The notes below the pieces were generated by a model that worked only from the letters and a program-made list of their open reading frames with translations, ran no database searches and was not told the origin of the DNA. Below are positions 6,311 to 12,932 of a stretch of 21,078 nt of DNA, in pieces; positions within the stretch are counted from its first letter, which is position 1; every line of letters begins with the position of its first letter. The DNA is from Ruminococcus sp. UBA3800 (lineage in GTDB: Bacteria; Bacillota; Clostridia; Oscillospirales; Ruminococcaceae): the NCBI GenBank assembly GCA_002368715.1, contig DFEO01000020.1, positions 1-21,078 on the forward strand, read 5' to 3'. The translations under genes and the position numbers were made by a program.

Positions 6311-8197
6311 CTATGTGGGTTCAAGAACACCCTGATCCGTGTCCTGACCTTCCTGTCCCGGCTGCTCGGGCACCTGCGGCTCGGGCGCCTGTGTATCCGG
6401 TGCCTGAGTATCTGTCGGCTGGGTCTGGGACTTCGTGGCCTCTGTTGCCTTCGTGGCCTCGGTCGTGGACTCCGTAGTGGTCTCGGTCTTCTTGGTAACG
6501 AACGCCTTTGAAACGTTGACCGTGAGCACTTCGCCCTTCTCGACATTTATAGTGTTGCCTACCGCAACGCTTGTGCTGTCGATATAGCCTGCGCCGACCT
6601 TATAGGAGTTGACATCAACGACCTTATACTTGATGTTCAGAGTATCCAGCAGCTCCAGATAATCCTTCTTGGTCATTCCGTTGAAGTCGGGTATCTGAAC
6701 ATAAGGCGAACCGCCGCACACAAGAAGCTCCAGCTCGGGCTTCTCGTTGGGGTCAAAATATGTGTCAGGCTCGATGGACTGCTCTTTTATTATACCGCCC
6801 GGCTCATTCTCATCGTAATAGTATTTCACCCTCATAGTGAACTGGTCTCCCAGCTGCTTCTGAACGGTGGCATACTCAAGTCCCACGACATTCGGCATTA
6901 TAGCACCGGTCTCGTTTATAGAGGCTGTGGTGGCAGCAGTTGCACGGTTCTTGTCGCTTGCGTAATCGTCCTCTTCCTCAGAATAATCCGCATCATCAAC
7001 AACCACACGCTTGCTCGAAGTACTGCTGTCGTTGTCCGACGGCCCCGAGAACAGCTGATAGAGCAAAAACATTGCACCGATAAGCACAAGCCCCAGCACT
7101 ATCCAGCCAATGATAGCAGCTGCCTTGTTTTCCTTCTTGGCGGGCTGCACAGGCTCCTGCCTTTCTCTTGCCTGTCTTGGGATGTGCTGTATAGGTATGG
7201 TCTGTGTAGAACCCTTCGGGTGCTCGATATGTGTAGGCTGCTTTGCGTCAAACAGCTCGGACACCAGCTCGGTAACGGTCTGTATCCTGTCCTCGCCTCT
7301 TACCCTCATCGCCCTAGAAAGCACATTTGAAATCTGAGCAGGTATCCTGGGATTGACCTGTGCAGCATCCGGCAGCCTGTCATTTCTCATCCTCGAATAA
7401 GCATCCAGCGGTATAGCGCCCGTAAGTATCCTGTAAATAACGGCAGCGATAGCATAAACGTCTGTCCATGTGCCCTGCCATTCGTGAGAATCATACTGCT
7501 CGGGGGCGGTATATCCCGAATAGAACTCGGGAGCAAGACCCGTGTCGGCAGTTCTCACCGAGCTTACGCTGAAGCCCGTGAGCTTGAGCTCGCAGTCAGT
7601 GGTAACGATAATGTTCTCGGGCGATATGCCCCTGTGGATGATACCTGCATTGTGTATCATGGAAAGGGTGGTGAACAGCGGCTTGAACAGCTTCTTCACC
7701 TGCTCCCACGAGAGATAGCCCTTATTTGACTGAAGGAACTTTTTGAGCGAAACACCCTCGACATATTCAAGTATAACATAAGTGGTATTGTTCCCGGAAA
7801 AGATATCCTTTGCCTTTACGACATGATCGAGGTTCGTCATCCTCGAAAGGGTCCTGTTCACGTCTGCAAATTCCGACATAAAAGTCTTATACTTTGCAAG
7901 ACAGTCCGGGTTTACCACCAGATCGTCCGAATCCTTTTTCCTCTCGCAAAGGGTATCCGGCATATACTCTCTGGCAGTACACTTGCACTTGCCCACAGTA
8001 TCATAGCAAATATAAGAAGCGCCTTCACCGTTATAGGAAAGCATCTTGCCGACAATATATCTGTTGTCCAGCAGAGTTCTCGGTGCTAAATAGGACTGAA
8101 GATGGGGAATGTCATCGGTGTAGCTGCAATGGTGGCAGACTCCGTCCTCGCCCAGTTCGTTCATACAGCCCATGCAAAGATTAACACTCGGCTCCAT
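6311..8197 (-). CDS. Membrane PASTA-domain protein kinase homologue with N-terminal zinc ribbon, predicted pseudokinase
   Basis: A 628-residue protein with these parts: a zinc ribbon (Cys8, Cys11, Cys21, Cys24), a protein kinase fold (about 46-315), a cytoplasmic linker, one membrane segment (359-383), two PASTA repeats (about 432-495 and 498-565), and a Thr/Pro/Gln-rich tail. PASTA kinases sense muropeptides or lipid II outside and phosphorylate targets inside. Here the fold is recognisable (GEGASY loop, PEN at 193-195, APE at 231-233, Asp246), but catalytic residues are replaced. The beta-3 lysine is Arg76 (TAREY), the HRD aspartate is Gly190 (HRG), and DFG reads GFS (208-210). I therefore predict little or no phosphotransfer and a binding or scaffold role. 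ATG at 8197 follows AGGAGG. Monocistronic with its own promoter, next to another zinc-ribbon membrane protein. Confidence 0.9.
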   Translation of the reverse strand: MEPSVNLCMGCMNELGEDGVCHHCSYTDDIPHLQSYLAPRTLLDNRYIVGKMLSYNGEGASYICYDTVGKCKCTAREYMPDTLCERKKDSDDLVVNPDCLAKYKTFMSEFADVNRTLSRMTNLDHVVKAKDIFSGNNTTYVILEYVEGVSLKKFLQSNKGYLSWEQVKKLFKPLFTTLSMIHNAGIIHRGISPENIIVTTDCELKLTGFSVSSVRTADTGLAPEFYSGYTAPEQYDSHEWQGTWTDVYAIAAVIYRILTGAIPLDAYSRMRNDRLPDAAQVNPRIPAQISNVLSRAMRVRGEDRIQTVTELVSELFDAKQPTHIEHPKGSTQTIPIQHIPRQARERQEPVQPAKKENKAAAIIGWIVLGLVLIGAMFLLYQLFSGPSDNDSSTSSKRVVVDDADYSEEEDDYASDKNRATAATTASINETGAIMPNVVGLEYATVQKQLGDQFTMRVKYYYDENEPGGIIKEQSIEPDTYFDPNEKPELELLVCGGSPYVQIPDFNGMTKKDYLELLDTLNIKYKVVDVNSYKVGAGYIDSTSVAVGNTINVEKGEVLTVNVSKAFVTKKTETTTESTTEATKATEATKSQTQPTDTQAPDTQAPEPQVPEQPGQEGQDTDQGVLEPT

Positions 8198-8263
8198 ACC
8201 GAACCTCCTAACTAAAGATTTTTACCGTGACTGCGTTCGGTGAGCATTCACAGCACAGCAAGC

Positions 8264-8285
8264 GAGCGCATTTTCACATACGCTC
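8264..8285 (-). promoter_or_regulatory. Hairpin at the 5' end of the pseudokinase mRNA
   Basis: A 7-bp stem GAGCGTA/TGCGCTC (one T-G pair) with an 8-nt loop lies within a few bases of the predicted start point. Such 5' terminal stems can protect mRNA from degradation. The leader is about 90 nt. Confidence 0.35.
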
Positions 8286-8294
8286 CCTCGGAAT

Positions 8295-8323
8295 ATAATA
8301 TCAGCAGGGCGCTCAAAAGTCAA
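8295..8323 (-). promoter_or_regulatory. Sigma-A promoter of the pseudokinase gene
   Basis: Minus-strand TTGACT (8318-8323) and TATTAT (8295-8300), 17-bp spacer. An 8-bp palindrome GCGGCCGC (8327-8334) sits just upstream of the -35 box. Confidence 0.8.
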
Positions 8324-8389
8324 TAAGCGGCCGCCAATTGTAGACTTTATGCAATAATTTGTATTCTTTCTGTAACTGCGCCCTCCGCC

Positions 8390-9184
8390 TTACAGATCAT
8401 AGGGATACACAAGCCTTGACTCATAGCTCTGATACTCGTCGTCCGTGTCCGAGACCACACTGAGGATGACCGACTGTCTGTCGCCGTTATCGCTCTTATA
8501 CCAGTATTTATAGGTATAGGTAATGGTATCCTTGGCATAGGTAATGCTGTATATATCATCTCCGATAACGTCAATGATATCATCTATATCCGTCCCTGCC
8601 TTATACTTGTCAAGGTTTATCTGGCTGTCCCTCTTCTCGCCGGTGATATTGTCCTCGACCGTCTTGAAATCGACATATCTTACTGTCTTGATATTTCCCT
8701 TCTTCGACTCGCTGACAAATATAGCCCACTCGGGATAGGTGATGCCCGAAATGGATAAGTCATCCTCGGCCTCGATTATATAATCAAAGTCAACAGCCTT
8801 GTTGAGCACATTATAAGCGGACTTCTTTTTAAAATCCTCATCCAGCTTGCTCTGAGCCAGCTCAGGTCTTGCGCCCACATATTCTGATATCTCTTTCGCC
8901 TGCTTCTCACCCTTCGAGCTGCTGAGCGAAACTATCAGAACTATCGCAAGGATGATAACGAGCACAACACCTGCGGCAGCAGCGATAAGCTTTGCCTTCT
9001 TTTCGGAGAAAGCACCCACAGGTATCTTTCTCTTTGCAGGCTGAGTCTTTACATCGATAGCCTTGCGTTTATCGGCCAGCAGCCTTCTTGAAGCCGTTTC
9101 CGACTTTGCGCCGAGCCTTGTTCCGCAGTTGGGGCAGACGGTCTCATTATCCGCCGCCGTTTTATGACACTTAGGACATTCCAT
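8390..9184 (-). CDS. Zinc-ribbon membrane protein of unknown function
   Basis: A 264-residue protein. A compact zinc ribbon at the N-terminus (Cys3, Cys6, Cys17, Cys20) is followed by a basic linker, one membrane segment (about 65-88) and an extracellular part (90-264). The last 70 residues, with DDIIDVIGDDIYSITY (201-216) followed by beta-strand-like alternation, recall the BLIP/SmpA-type fold used by many small exported sensors; this is a pattern impression only. ATG at 9184 has GGGAGGT about 6 nt upstream. It has its own consensus promoter and is divergent from the ECF sigma gene. No clear terminator follows; the pseudokinase promoter starts about 65 bp downstream. Cytoplasmic zinc ribbon, one membrane span and exported domain repeat the plan of the neighbouring pseudokinase, which suggests a shared envelope-sensing role. 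Confidence 0.85.
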   Translation of the reverse strand: MECPKCHKTAADNETVCPNCGTRLGAKSETASRRLLADKRKAIDVKTQPAKRKIPVGAFSEKKAKLIAAAAGVVLVIILAIVLIVSLSSSKGEKQAKEISEYVGARPELAQSKLDEDFKKKSAYNVLNKAVDFDYIIEAEDDLSISGITYPEWAIFVSESKKGNIKTVRYVDFKTVEDNITGEKRDSQINLDKYKAGTDIDDIIDVIGDDIYSITYAKDTITYTYKYWYKSDNGDRQSVILSVVSDTDDEYQSYESRLVYPYDL

Positions 9185-9221
9185 AAAGGTACCTCCCGTT
9201 CGAGCACAAATATACTATTGT

Positions 9222-9250
9222 ATTATAGCACATTTATCCTGTCTTGTCAA
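9222..9250 (-). promoter_or_regulatory. Consensus sigma-A promoter of the zinc-ribbon membrane protein gene
   Basis: Minus-strand TTGACA (9245-9250) and TATAAT (9222-9227), 17-bp spacer: a perfect match to consensus. Confidence 0.92.
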
Positions 9251-9310
9251 ATCCCGCCCGAAGCCCGCTGCCGCAAGCTCTGTGCTATCCGCAAAATATG
9301 AGGACGGGAC

Positions 9311-9339
9311 TTGAAAACGGACATAAAATGGTATATAAT
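9311..9339 (+). promoter_or_regulatory. Distal sigma-A promoter of the ECF sigma operon
   Basis: TTGAAA (9311-9316) and TATAAT (9334-9339) with a 17-bp spacer. The leader to the GTG start would be about 93 nt and AT-rich, and contains a second, ECF-type promoter. Confidence 0.8.
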
Positions 9340-9376
9340 AAAGGTCGGAAAAAAATCTCAAATTTTTTTGAAAAAG

Positions 9377-9403
9377 TGAAACTTTTTTCTGTTCTTTTGC
9401 GAC
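9377..9403 (+). promoter_or_regulatory. Candidate autoregulated ECF-type promoter
   Basis: TGAAAC (9377-9382), 17 bp, then CGAC (9400-9403). This matches the promoter form read by Bacillus ECF sigma factors of the W/M/X group (TGAAAC or TGTAAC, 16-17 bp, CGTC/CGAC/CGTA). The start point would fall near 9410, 29 nt before the GTG start of the sigma gene. Autoregulation of this kind is usual for ECF sigma factors. Confidence 0.6.
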
Positions 9404-9438
9404 TTATATTATGAAGGCTGATGAAAAGAGGTGAGACC

Positions 9439-9981
9439 GTGAGCGACAACAGTATAAGAGAGCGCTTTGAAGAGATCTACGACAAGACCTATGACAGCGT
9501 ATACAGATATCTTATCACAAAGGTAAGTCCCCGGGAGGCTGCCGAAGATATCGTTCAGAACTGTTATCTCGAATTCTACAAAATAATGCTTGAGGGCGAA
9601 ACCGTCCTCAGACCCAAGCATCTTCTCATGACTATGGCAAAAAGACGTGCGGCTGACTATTACAGGAGCTGCACACAGACAGAAAGTCTGGATGACAACA
9701 TAGCCATAGCAGATGAAAAGGCACTGAAGAGGCTCGAGAACGACGACAGCTTTGAATACGAGCAGATAATGCAGCTGATAGCCGAATCGGATGATACAGC
9801 TTACCGCATCTTTTATCTGCATTTCCACTGCGGTCTCACACTCGAGAAAACAGCCCGAGAGCTTTCGATGAGCGAGTCTACGGTAAAATCAAAGGTATAC
9901 CGCACGCTCAAAAAGCTGAGAAAACAACTGACGGAAGGTGAGGATAATGCGTTTTTCGGACGGAGTAAACAGATACCATAA
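9439..9981 (+). CDS. ECF-type RNA polymerase sigma factor
   Basis: A 180-residue sigma-70 family protein with only regions 2 and 4. Region 2 is at the N-terminus, with the DIVQNCYLEFYK segment that binds core polymerase. Region 4 is C-terminal, with the helix-turn-helix LTLEKTARELSMSESTVKSK and a basic end. Such ECF factors direct transcription of stress or envelope regulons and are held by a membrane anti-sigma factor. I prefer the GTG at 9439 because AGAGGTGA lies directly upstream at ideal distance; an in-frame ATG at 9421 (six residues longer) has a poorer site. The next gene starts inside the last 35 bp, so the two are translationally coupled. Two promoters precede it. Confidence 0.93.
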   Translation: MSDNSIRERFEEIYDKTYDSVYRYLITKVSPREAAEDIVQNCYLEFYKIMLEGETVLRPKHLLMTMAKRRAADYYRSCTQTESLDDNIAIADEKALKRLENDDSFEYEQIMQLIAESDDTAYRIFYLHFHCGLTLEKTARELSMSESTVKSKVYRTLKKLRKQLTEGEDNAFFGRSKQIP

Positions 9982-11428
9982 CAAAAAGAAAGAAAGCATA
10001 TTGAACTCTGTTCTTGACAGTGCGCAGGCAGGTCCTTCCAACTCAAAAGACAGAGAGGGGATCACTATGACAACAAACGATAACAACATCGGATCGGCAA
10101 AGGTAAAGACAAAAAAGAGCGGCATCATCGCAGCAGCGTGTGCAGTGCTCGTTCTCGGCGGAGGACTGACGTTTTATGCTATGCAAGGCGGCGGCAAAGC
10201 AGAAATAAAAACATCGCCAATGGCACAGCCCGGTGTTTCATCAGAGCAGGATCTCGGTGAAACCGGCAAGACTGATGACAGCTCTAAAACACTGGAGCCG
10301 GACGCACCGGCAAGCGGCAGCACCGAGTATCTCACAACATACCCCGCAGTAGTTATGGAGCCCAGCGACAAGGGAACTGTCGTGGAAGGCTTCGAGGGCT
10401 ACAATATCGAGGTAAAGTATCTTTTGGAGGATCTCTGGAAGGGCATCGACAGCTATGCACAGCATTCCTACGGTATAGTGATTGACGTTTCCGCCAAGGA
10501 CGGATACGAGCTGCCGTGGGCAGATGAAGCACAAAAGAAGTTCTCGCACTTTGGAGAAGTGTGGATCGACAACGGTCATACCCAATTCATCTATCTCCTG
10601 GATGCCGACACTGTTTTAAGCTACGGCTATAAGACTCAGAACGAGGACGGAGAGGAAGTTCTTAGATTTGTGATCGCCGCAGATGTCGATGAAGGCTCTA
10701 AGCTCGACAAGGACACAGAGCTTACCTTCAATGTCAATACCGTTTACTGGGGCGTCGGAGATGTATTCAAGACCGAGGGCTCATTCACAGCAACAGAGAC
10801 ATTTGACGAAGCAAAGACCCTTGACACGGCTCTTGAGATACCTTATGAGATCATCACCGATGAACCTATCGAGGAATCCGGCGCCGCTGACAGCGAGACA
10901 GAGGAGACTGCCGTGACGACAGCTACTGCAGCCGAAGCAGACGTTGATGAGAACGGTGATGTTGAAGAGCCTGATATACCCTCCGCTGACATGGGCATAG
11001 GACTTGTCACGAACGACCACGGAAAGATCACCGAGGGATTCGAGGGGCTCGATATCGAGATCTCCGAACTCTGGTATGTTCCCGAAGAGAATATTTACGG
11101 CGTAGCCTTTAACGTCAGAAAGACCGACGGTTCACCCCTTGATTGGACATTTGAGGACGCACCGTACTTTATCTACGGCGATCTTGAACCCTTTATGCAG
11201 GCAGCAAATGCCGAAAGCGTTGATATGACAGGCGGCTGGGCAGCAGACGACGATCCCAACACAATGCGCTTTCTTCTCTCGTCCACACCGAAGTCCTCGG
11301 GAGCAGCAGCTATCGAGGGTAAAGAGATCCCGATAAGCATCGTAGGCATAGCTATCGACGGCAAGGAGGTCGCAAAGGGTAACTTTGAGGCTGTTGTAAA
11401 GTTTGACACAAGCAAGACACTCAGATAA
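9947..11428 (+). CDS. Membrane protein with duplicated extracellular domain, probable anti-sigma factor or sensor
   Basis: A 493-residue protein overlapping the sigma gene by 35 bp. It has a short polar N-terminal part (1-58), one membrane segment (59-79), an acidic, low-complexity linker and two related extracellular domains. The first (about 142-296) contains GTVVEGFEGYNIEV and the second (about 357-493) contains GKITEGFEGLDIEI. Both end in similar strands (FDEAKTL and FDTSKTL). An acidic Thr/Glu/Ala-rich linker (305-350) joins them. Coupling to an ECF gene and the one-pass layout suggest an anti-sigma factor, but no known anti-sigma fold (ZAS or RsgI-N) is evident. The ATG at 9947 has GGAAGG 8 nt upstream. 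A second in-frame ATG at 10067 (residue 41) follows a strong GAGAGGGG site and may produce a shorter form. A terminator follows. Confidence 0.82.
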   Translation: MRFSDGVNRYHNKKKESILNSVLDSAQAGPSNSKDREGITMTTNDNNIGSAKVKTKKSGIIAAACAVLVLGGGLTFYAMQGGGKAEIKTSPMAQPGVSSEQDLGETGKTDDSSKTLEPDAPASGSTEYLTTYPAVVMEPSDKGTVVEGFEGYNIEVKYLLEDLWKGIDSYAQHSYGIVIDVSAKDGYELPWADEAQKKFSHFGEVWIDNGHTQFIYLLDADTVLSYGYKTQNEDGEEVLRFVIAADVDEGSKLDKDTELTFNVNTVYWGVGDVFKTEGSFTATETFDEAKTLDTALEIPYEIITDEPIEESGAADSETEETAVTTATAAEADVDENGDVEEPDIPSADMGIGLVTNDHGKITEGFEGLDIEISELWYVPEENIYGVAFNVRKTDGSPLDWTFEDAPYFIYGDLEPFMQAANAESVDMTGGWAADDDPNTMRFLLSSTPKSSGAAAIEGKEIPISIVGIAIDGKEVAKGNFEAVVKFDTSKTLR

Positions 11429-11470
11429 ACAAAGACAGAAATCATACAGAACAAAAGATCAAATAGATCG

Positions 11471-11498
11471 CCGGCAGGAGCTTCCCTGCCGGTTTTTT
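11471..11498 (+). terminator. Intrinsic terminator of the sigma operon
   Basis: A perfect 8-bp stem CCGGCAGG/CCTGCCGG with a 6-nt loop, followed by TTTTTTG. Confidence 0.95.
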
Positions 11499-11510
11499 GT
11501 TTGGATACGC

Positions 11511-11539
11511 TTGAAATATTTTGTGTGATGTGGTATGAT
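11511..11539 (+). promoter_or_regulatory. Sigma-A promoter of the histidine phosphatase gene
   Basis: TTGAAA (11511-11516) and TATGAT (11534-11539), 17-bp spacer. The -35 region shares the 10-mer CTTGAAATAT with two other promoters in this window. Confidence 0.8.
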
Positions 11540-11574
11540 TGTATCACCGATAAAAATGAAAGCGAAGTGACAGG

Positions 11575-12258
11575 ATGAAGCTGCTGGTAATAAGACACGG
11601 AGAACCGGATTATGAAAAGGACTGCCTGACCGAAAACGGCAGGGCCCAGGCGCAAAAGCTTGGCGAGAGACTGAAGGATGTCGATATCGCTGCCGCCTAT
11701 GCTTCGTCAATGGGCAGAGCCTCCGAGACCGCAAGGATAGCCCTTGACGGCAGAGGAATAAAGATAGCGGAATGTGACTGGCTGCGTGAATTCAATGTGG
11801 GAGTCCATGACCCAGACATAGAGGGCGCTGTGCCGGCCTGGGATATATGTCCCAAAAATTGGACAGGCATCAAAAACTACTACGACCTTGATACCTTTGC
11901 TTTTGCCGAGGGCACAAGCGGCACAGGCATCTATGAGCGCTATGAAACGCTCAAAAGCGGCCTTGATAAGATGCTTGCAGAACACGGCCTTCAAAGGACC
12001 GGGGGCTACTACCACGTTACCGGCAGCCACGACAAGACCATAGCGCTGTTCTGCCATTTCGGAGCGACCTGCGTCGTTATCTCCCACCTGCTGGGCATCT
12101 CACCGATAGTCACTCTCCAGGGCTTCAGCGCAGAGCCCACAGCCATAGCCACCCTGTGTACCGATGACCGCTTCGGGGCTGATGTGAATTTCAGGATACA
12201 CGGCTTCGGAGACATCCACCATATCGGCGGCGGCATAGGCTCGGTGAACTATAAATAA
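11575..12258 (+). CDS. Histidine phosphatase family protein (phosphoglycerate-mutase-like)
   Basis: A 227-residue member of the histidine phosphatase superfamily. The catalytic motif RHGE is at 7-10 with nucleophile His8. The second phosphate-pocket region, SSMGRASETA (44-53), supplies Arg48. The acid/base motif REFNVG (71-76) follows Leu70, and the second catalytic histidine is His161 in CHFG. Enzymes of this family remove phosphate from small molecules or proteins (GpmB, CobC and others); the substrate cannot be told from sequence alone. No cobalamin or glycolysis genes are next to it. The ATG at 11575 has a weak site (AAGTGACAGG). It is transcribed alone from the promoter at 11511-11539, and a weak hairpin at 12348-12371 may end the transcript. 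Confidence 0.88.
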   Translation: MKLLVIRHGEPDYEKDCLTENGRAQAQKLGERLKDVDIAAAYASSMGRASETARIALDGRGIKIAECDWLREFNVGVHDPDIEGAVPAWDICPKNWTGIKNYYDLDTFAFAEGTSGTGIYERYETLKSGLDKMLAEHGLQRTGGYYHVTGSHDKTIALFCHFGATCVVISHLLGISPIVTLQGFSAEPTAIATLCTDDRFGADVNFRIHGFGDIHHIGGGIGSVNYK

Positions 12259-12271
12259 AAGCTCGTCCTCT

Positions 12272-12332
12272 GCGAAAACGATCGAGCATCAAAATGGCAG
12301 AAAAAACCTCTTCAAAAGCGAAAACGATTGAG
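12272..12332 (+). repeat. Direct repeat of a 15-bp motif upstream of the 50-residue gene
   Basis: GCGAAAACGATCGAG (12272-12286) and GCGAAAACGATTGAG (12318-12332) differ at one base and lie 46 bp apart. A partial inverse (ATCGTT, 12404-12409) borders the -35 box of the downstream promoter. Possibly regulatory. Confidence 0.5.
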
Positions 12333-12347
12333 TTGTGGAAACACGCC

Positions 12348-12371
12348 AAAACCGCCTATTTACGGGGTTTT
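12348..12371 (+). terminator. Weak terminator-like hairpin after the phosphatase gene
   Basis: AAAACC pairs with GGTTTT, with an inner CC/GG pair after a bulged G. Only TCATT follows, so termination would be weak. It is the best candidate between 12258 and the next promoter. Confidence 0.35.
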
Positions 12372-12399
12372 CATTAACTATTTGTTCAAAGCTCAGTCG

Positions 12400-12428
12400 T
12401 TGAATCGTTCACACATTGGTGCTAAAAT
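12400..12428 (+). promoter_or_regulatory. Sigma-A promoter of the 50-residue protein gene
   Basis: TTGAAT (12400-12405) and TAAAAT (12423-12428), 17-bp spacer. The start point would be near 12435. Confidence 0.7.
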
Positions 12429-12485
12429 GATAGCATGAAAAACCGGTCAGGAACCTGCGTGTGTGAATTGAAAGAGGATGATATC

Positions 12486-12638
12486 ATGGCATTGTTCGGA
12501 GATACTTATGAAGTGGCATACACTAAAAAAGGCGTTAATTTTATTGTCGAGATAAAGGCCTCGAGCCTTCAGAAAGCAAAAGAGAAATTCGGCAAGAAAT
12601 ACGGCCTTTGTGAGAATGTCAGGTTTAAAGTAAAATAA
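12486..12638 (+). CDS. Small protein of unknown function, 50 residues
   Basis: A short basic protein (MALFGDTYEVAY onward, ending VRFKVK) with a likely strand-helix-strand pattern: a strand-like stretch GVNFIVEIKA, a helix-like stretch LQKAKEKFGKKYG, and a closing strand. I do not recognise the family. It is very likely a real gene because it has its own promoter, an AGAGG site 8 nt before the ATG at 12486, and a strong terminator 19 nt after the stop. The reading frame is open from 12435, but an ATG there would coincide with the predicted start of the transcript and lacks a ribosome binding site. Two direct repeats lie upstream. No signal peptide or membrane segment is seen, so it should be cytoplasmic. 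Confidence 0.8.
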   Translation: MALFGDTYEVAYTKKGVNFIVEIKASSLQKAKEKFGKKYGLCENVRFKVK

Positions 12639-12657
12639 GCCAAAGCTTTCGTGAATG

Positions 12658-12687
12658 CTCCCTCGCTTGATGCGGGGGAGTTTTTTT
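12658..12687 (+). terminator. Intrinsic terminator of the 50-residue protein gene
   Basis: A 9-bp stem CTCCCTCGC/GCGGGGGAG (one T-G pair) with loop TTGAT, followed by seven T. It stands back to back with the minus-strand terminator at 12691-12730. Confidence 0.95.
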
Positions 12688-12690
12688 GCA

Positions 12691-12730
12691 TAAAAAGCAG
12701 CGGACAGCCCTGAAAAAAGAGCTGTCCGCT
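12691..12730 (-). terminator. Intrinsic terminator of the rubredoxin operon
   Basis: Minus strand: a perfect 10-bp stem AGCGGACAGC/GCTGTCCGCT, then a GC pair and TTTTT (12692-12696). It ends 4 nt before the stop codon of the last gene. Confidence 0.9.
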
Positions 12731-12733
12731 TTG

Positions 12734-12928
12734 TCACTTTGCATTCTTTTCTATATCCTCGTCGCTTATCGTTTTGCCGACATCCCAGCCCATTTCATAT
12801 GCAAGCCTGTCGTATACCCTGACCTGTCTGCCGTCATCAAGCGTCAGCGTGACAAGGGGCTCCTCTCCCAGCATAAAGCCTTCACAGCCGTTGTCAGGCT
12901 CGAGGAGGTCTGTTATCGTGTGAAGCAT
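12734..12928 (-). CDS. Small protein coupled to the rubredoxin gene, 64 residues
   Basis: A 64-residue acidic protein (MLHTITDLLEPD onward). Its middle, PLVTLTLDDGRQVRVYDRLA, looks like a beta-hairpin, and the end is helical and charged. I do not recognise a family. It starts at 12928, only 4 nt after the stop codon of the rubredoxin protein, with AAGGTGG inside the end of that gene as its ribosome binding site. The two are therefore translationally coupled, and a shared terminator follows. Context suggests a role linked to the rubredoxin electron carrier or simply an operon passenger. It has no cysteines for iron binding other than Cys15, so it is not itself a rubredoxin. Confidence 0.75.
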   Translation of the reverse strand: MLHTITDLLEPDNGCEGFMLGEEPLVTLTLDDGRQVRVYDRLAYEMGWDVGKTISDEDIEKNAK

Positions 12929-12932
12929 ACGA

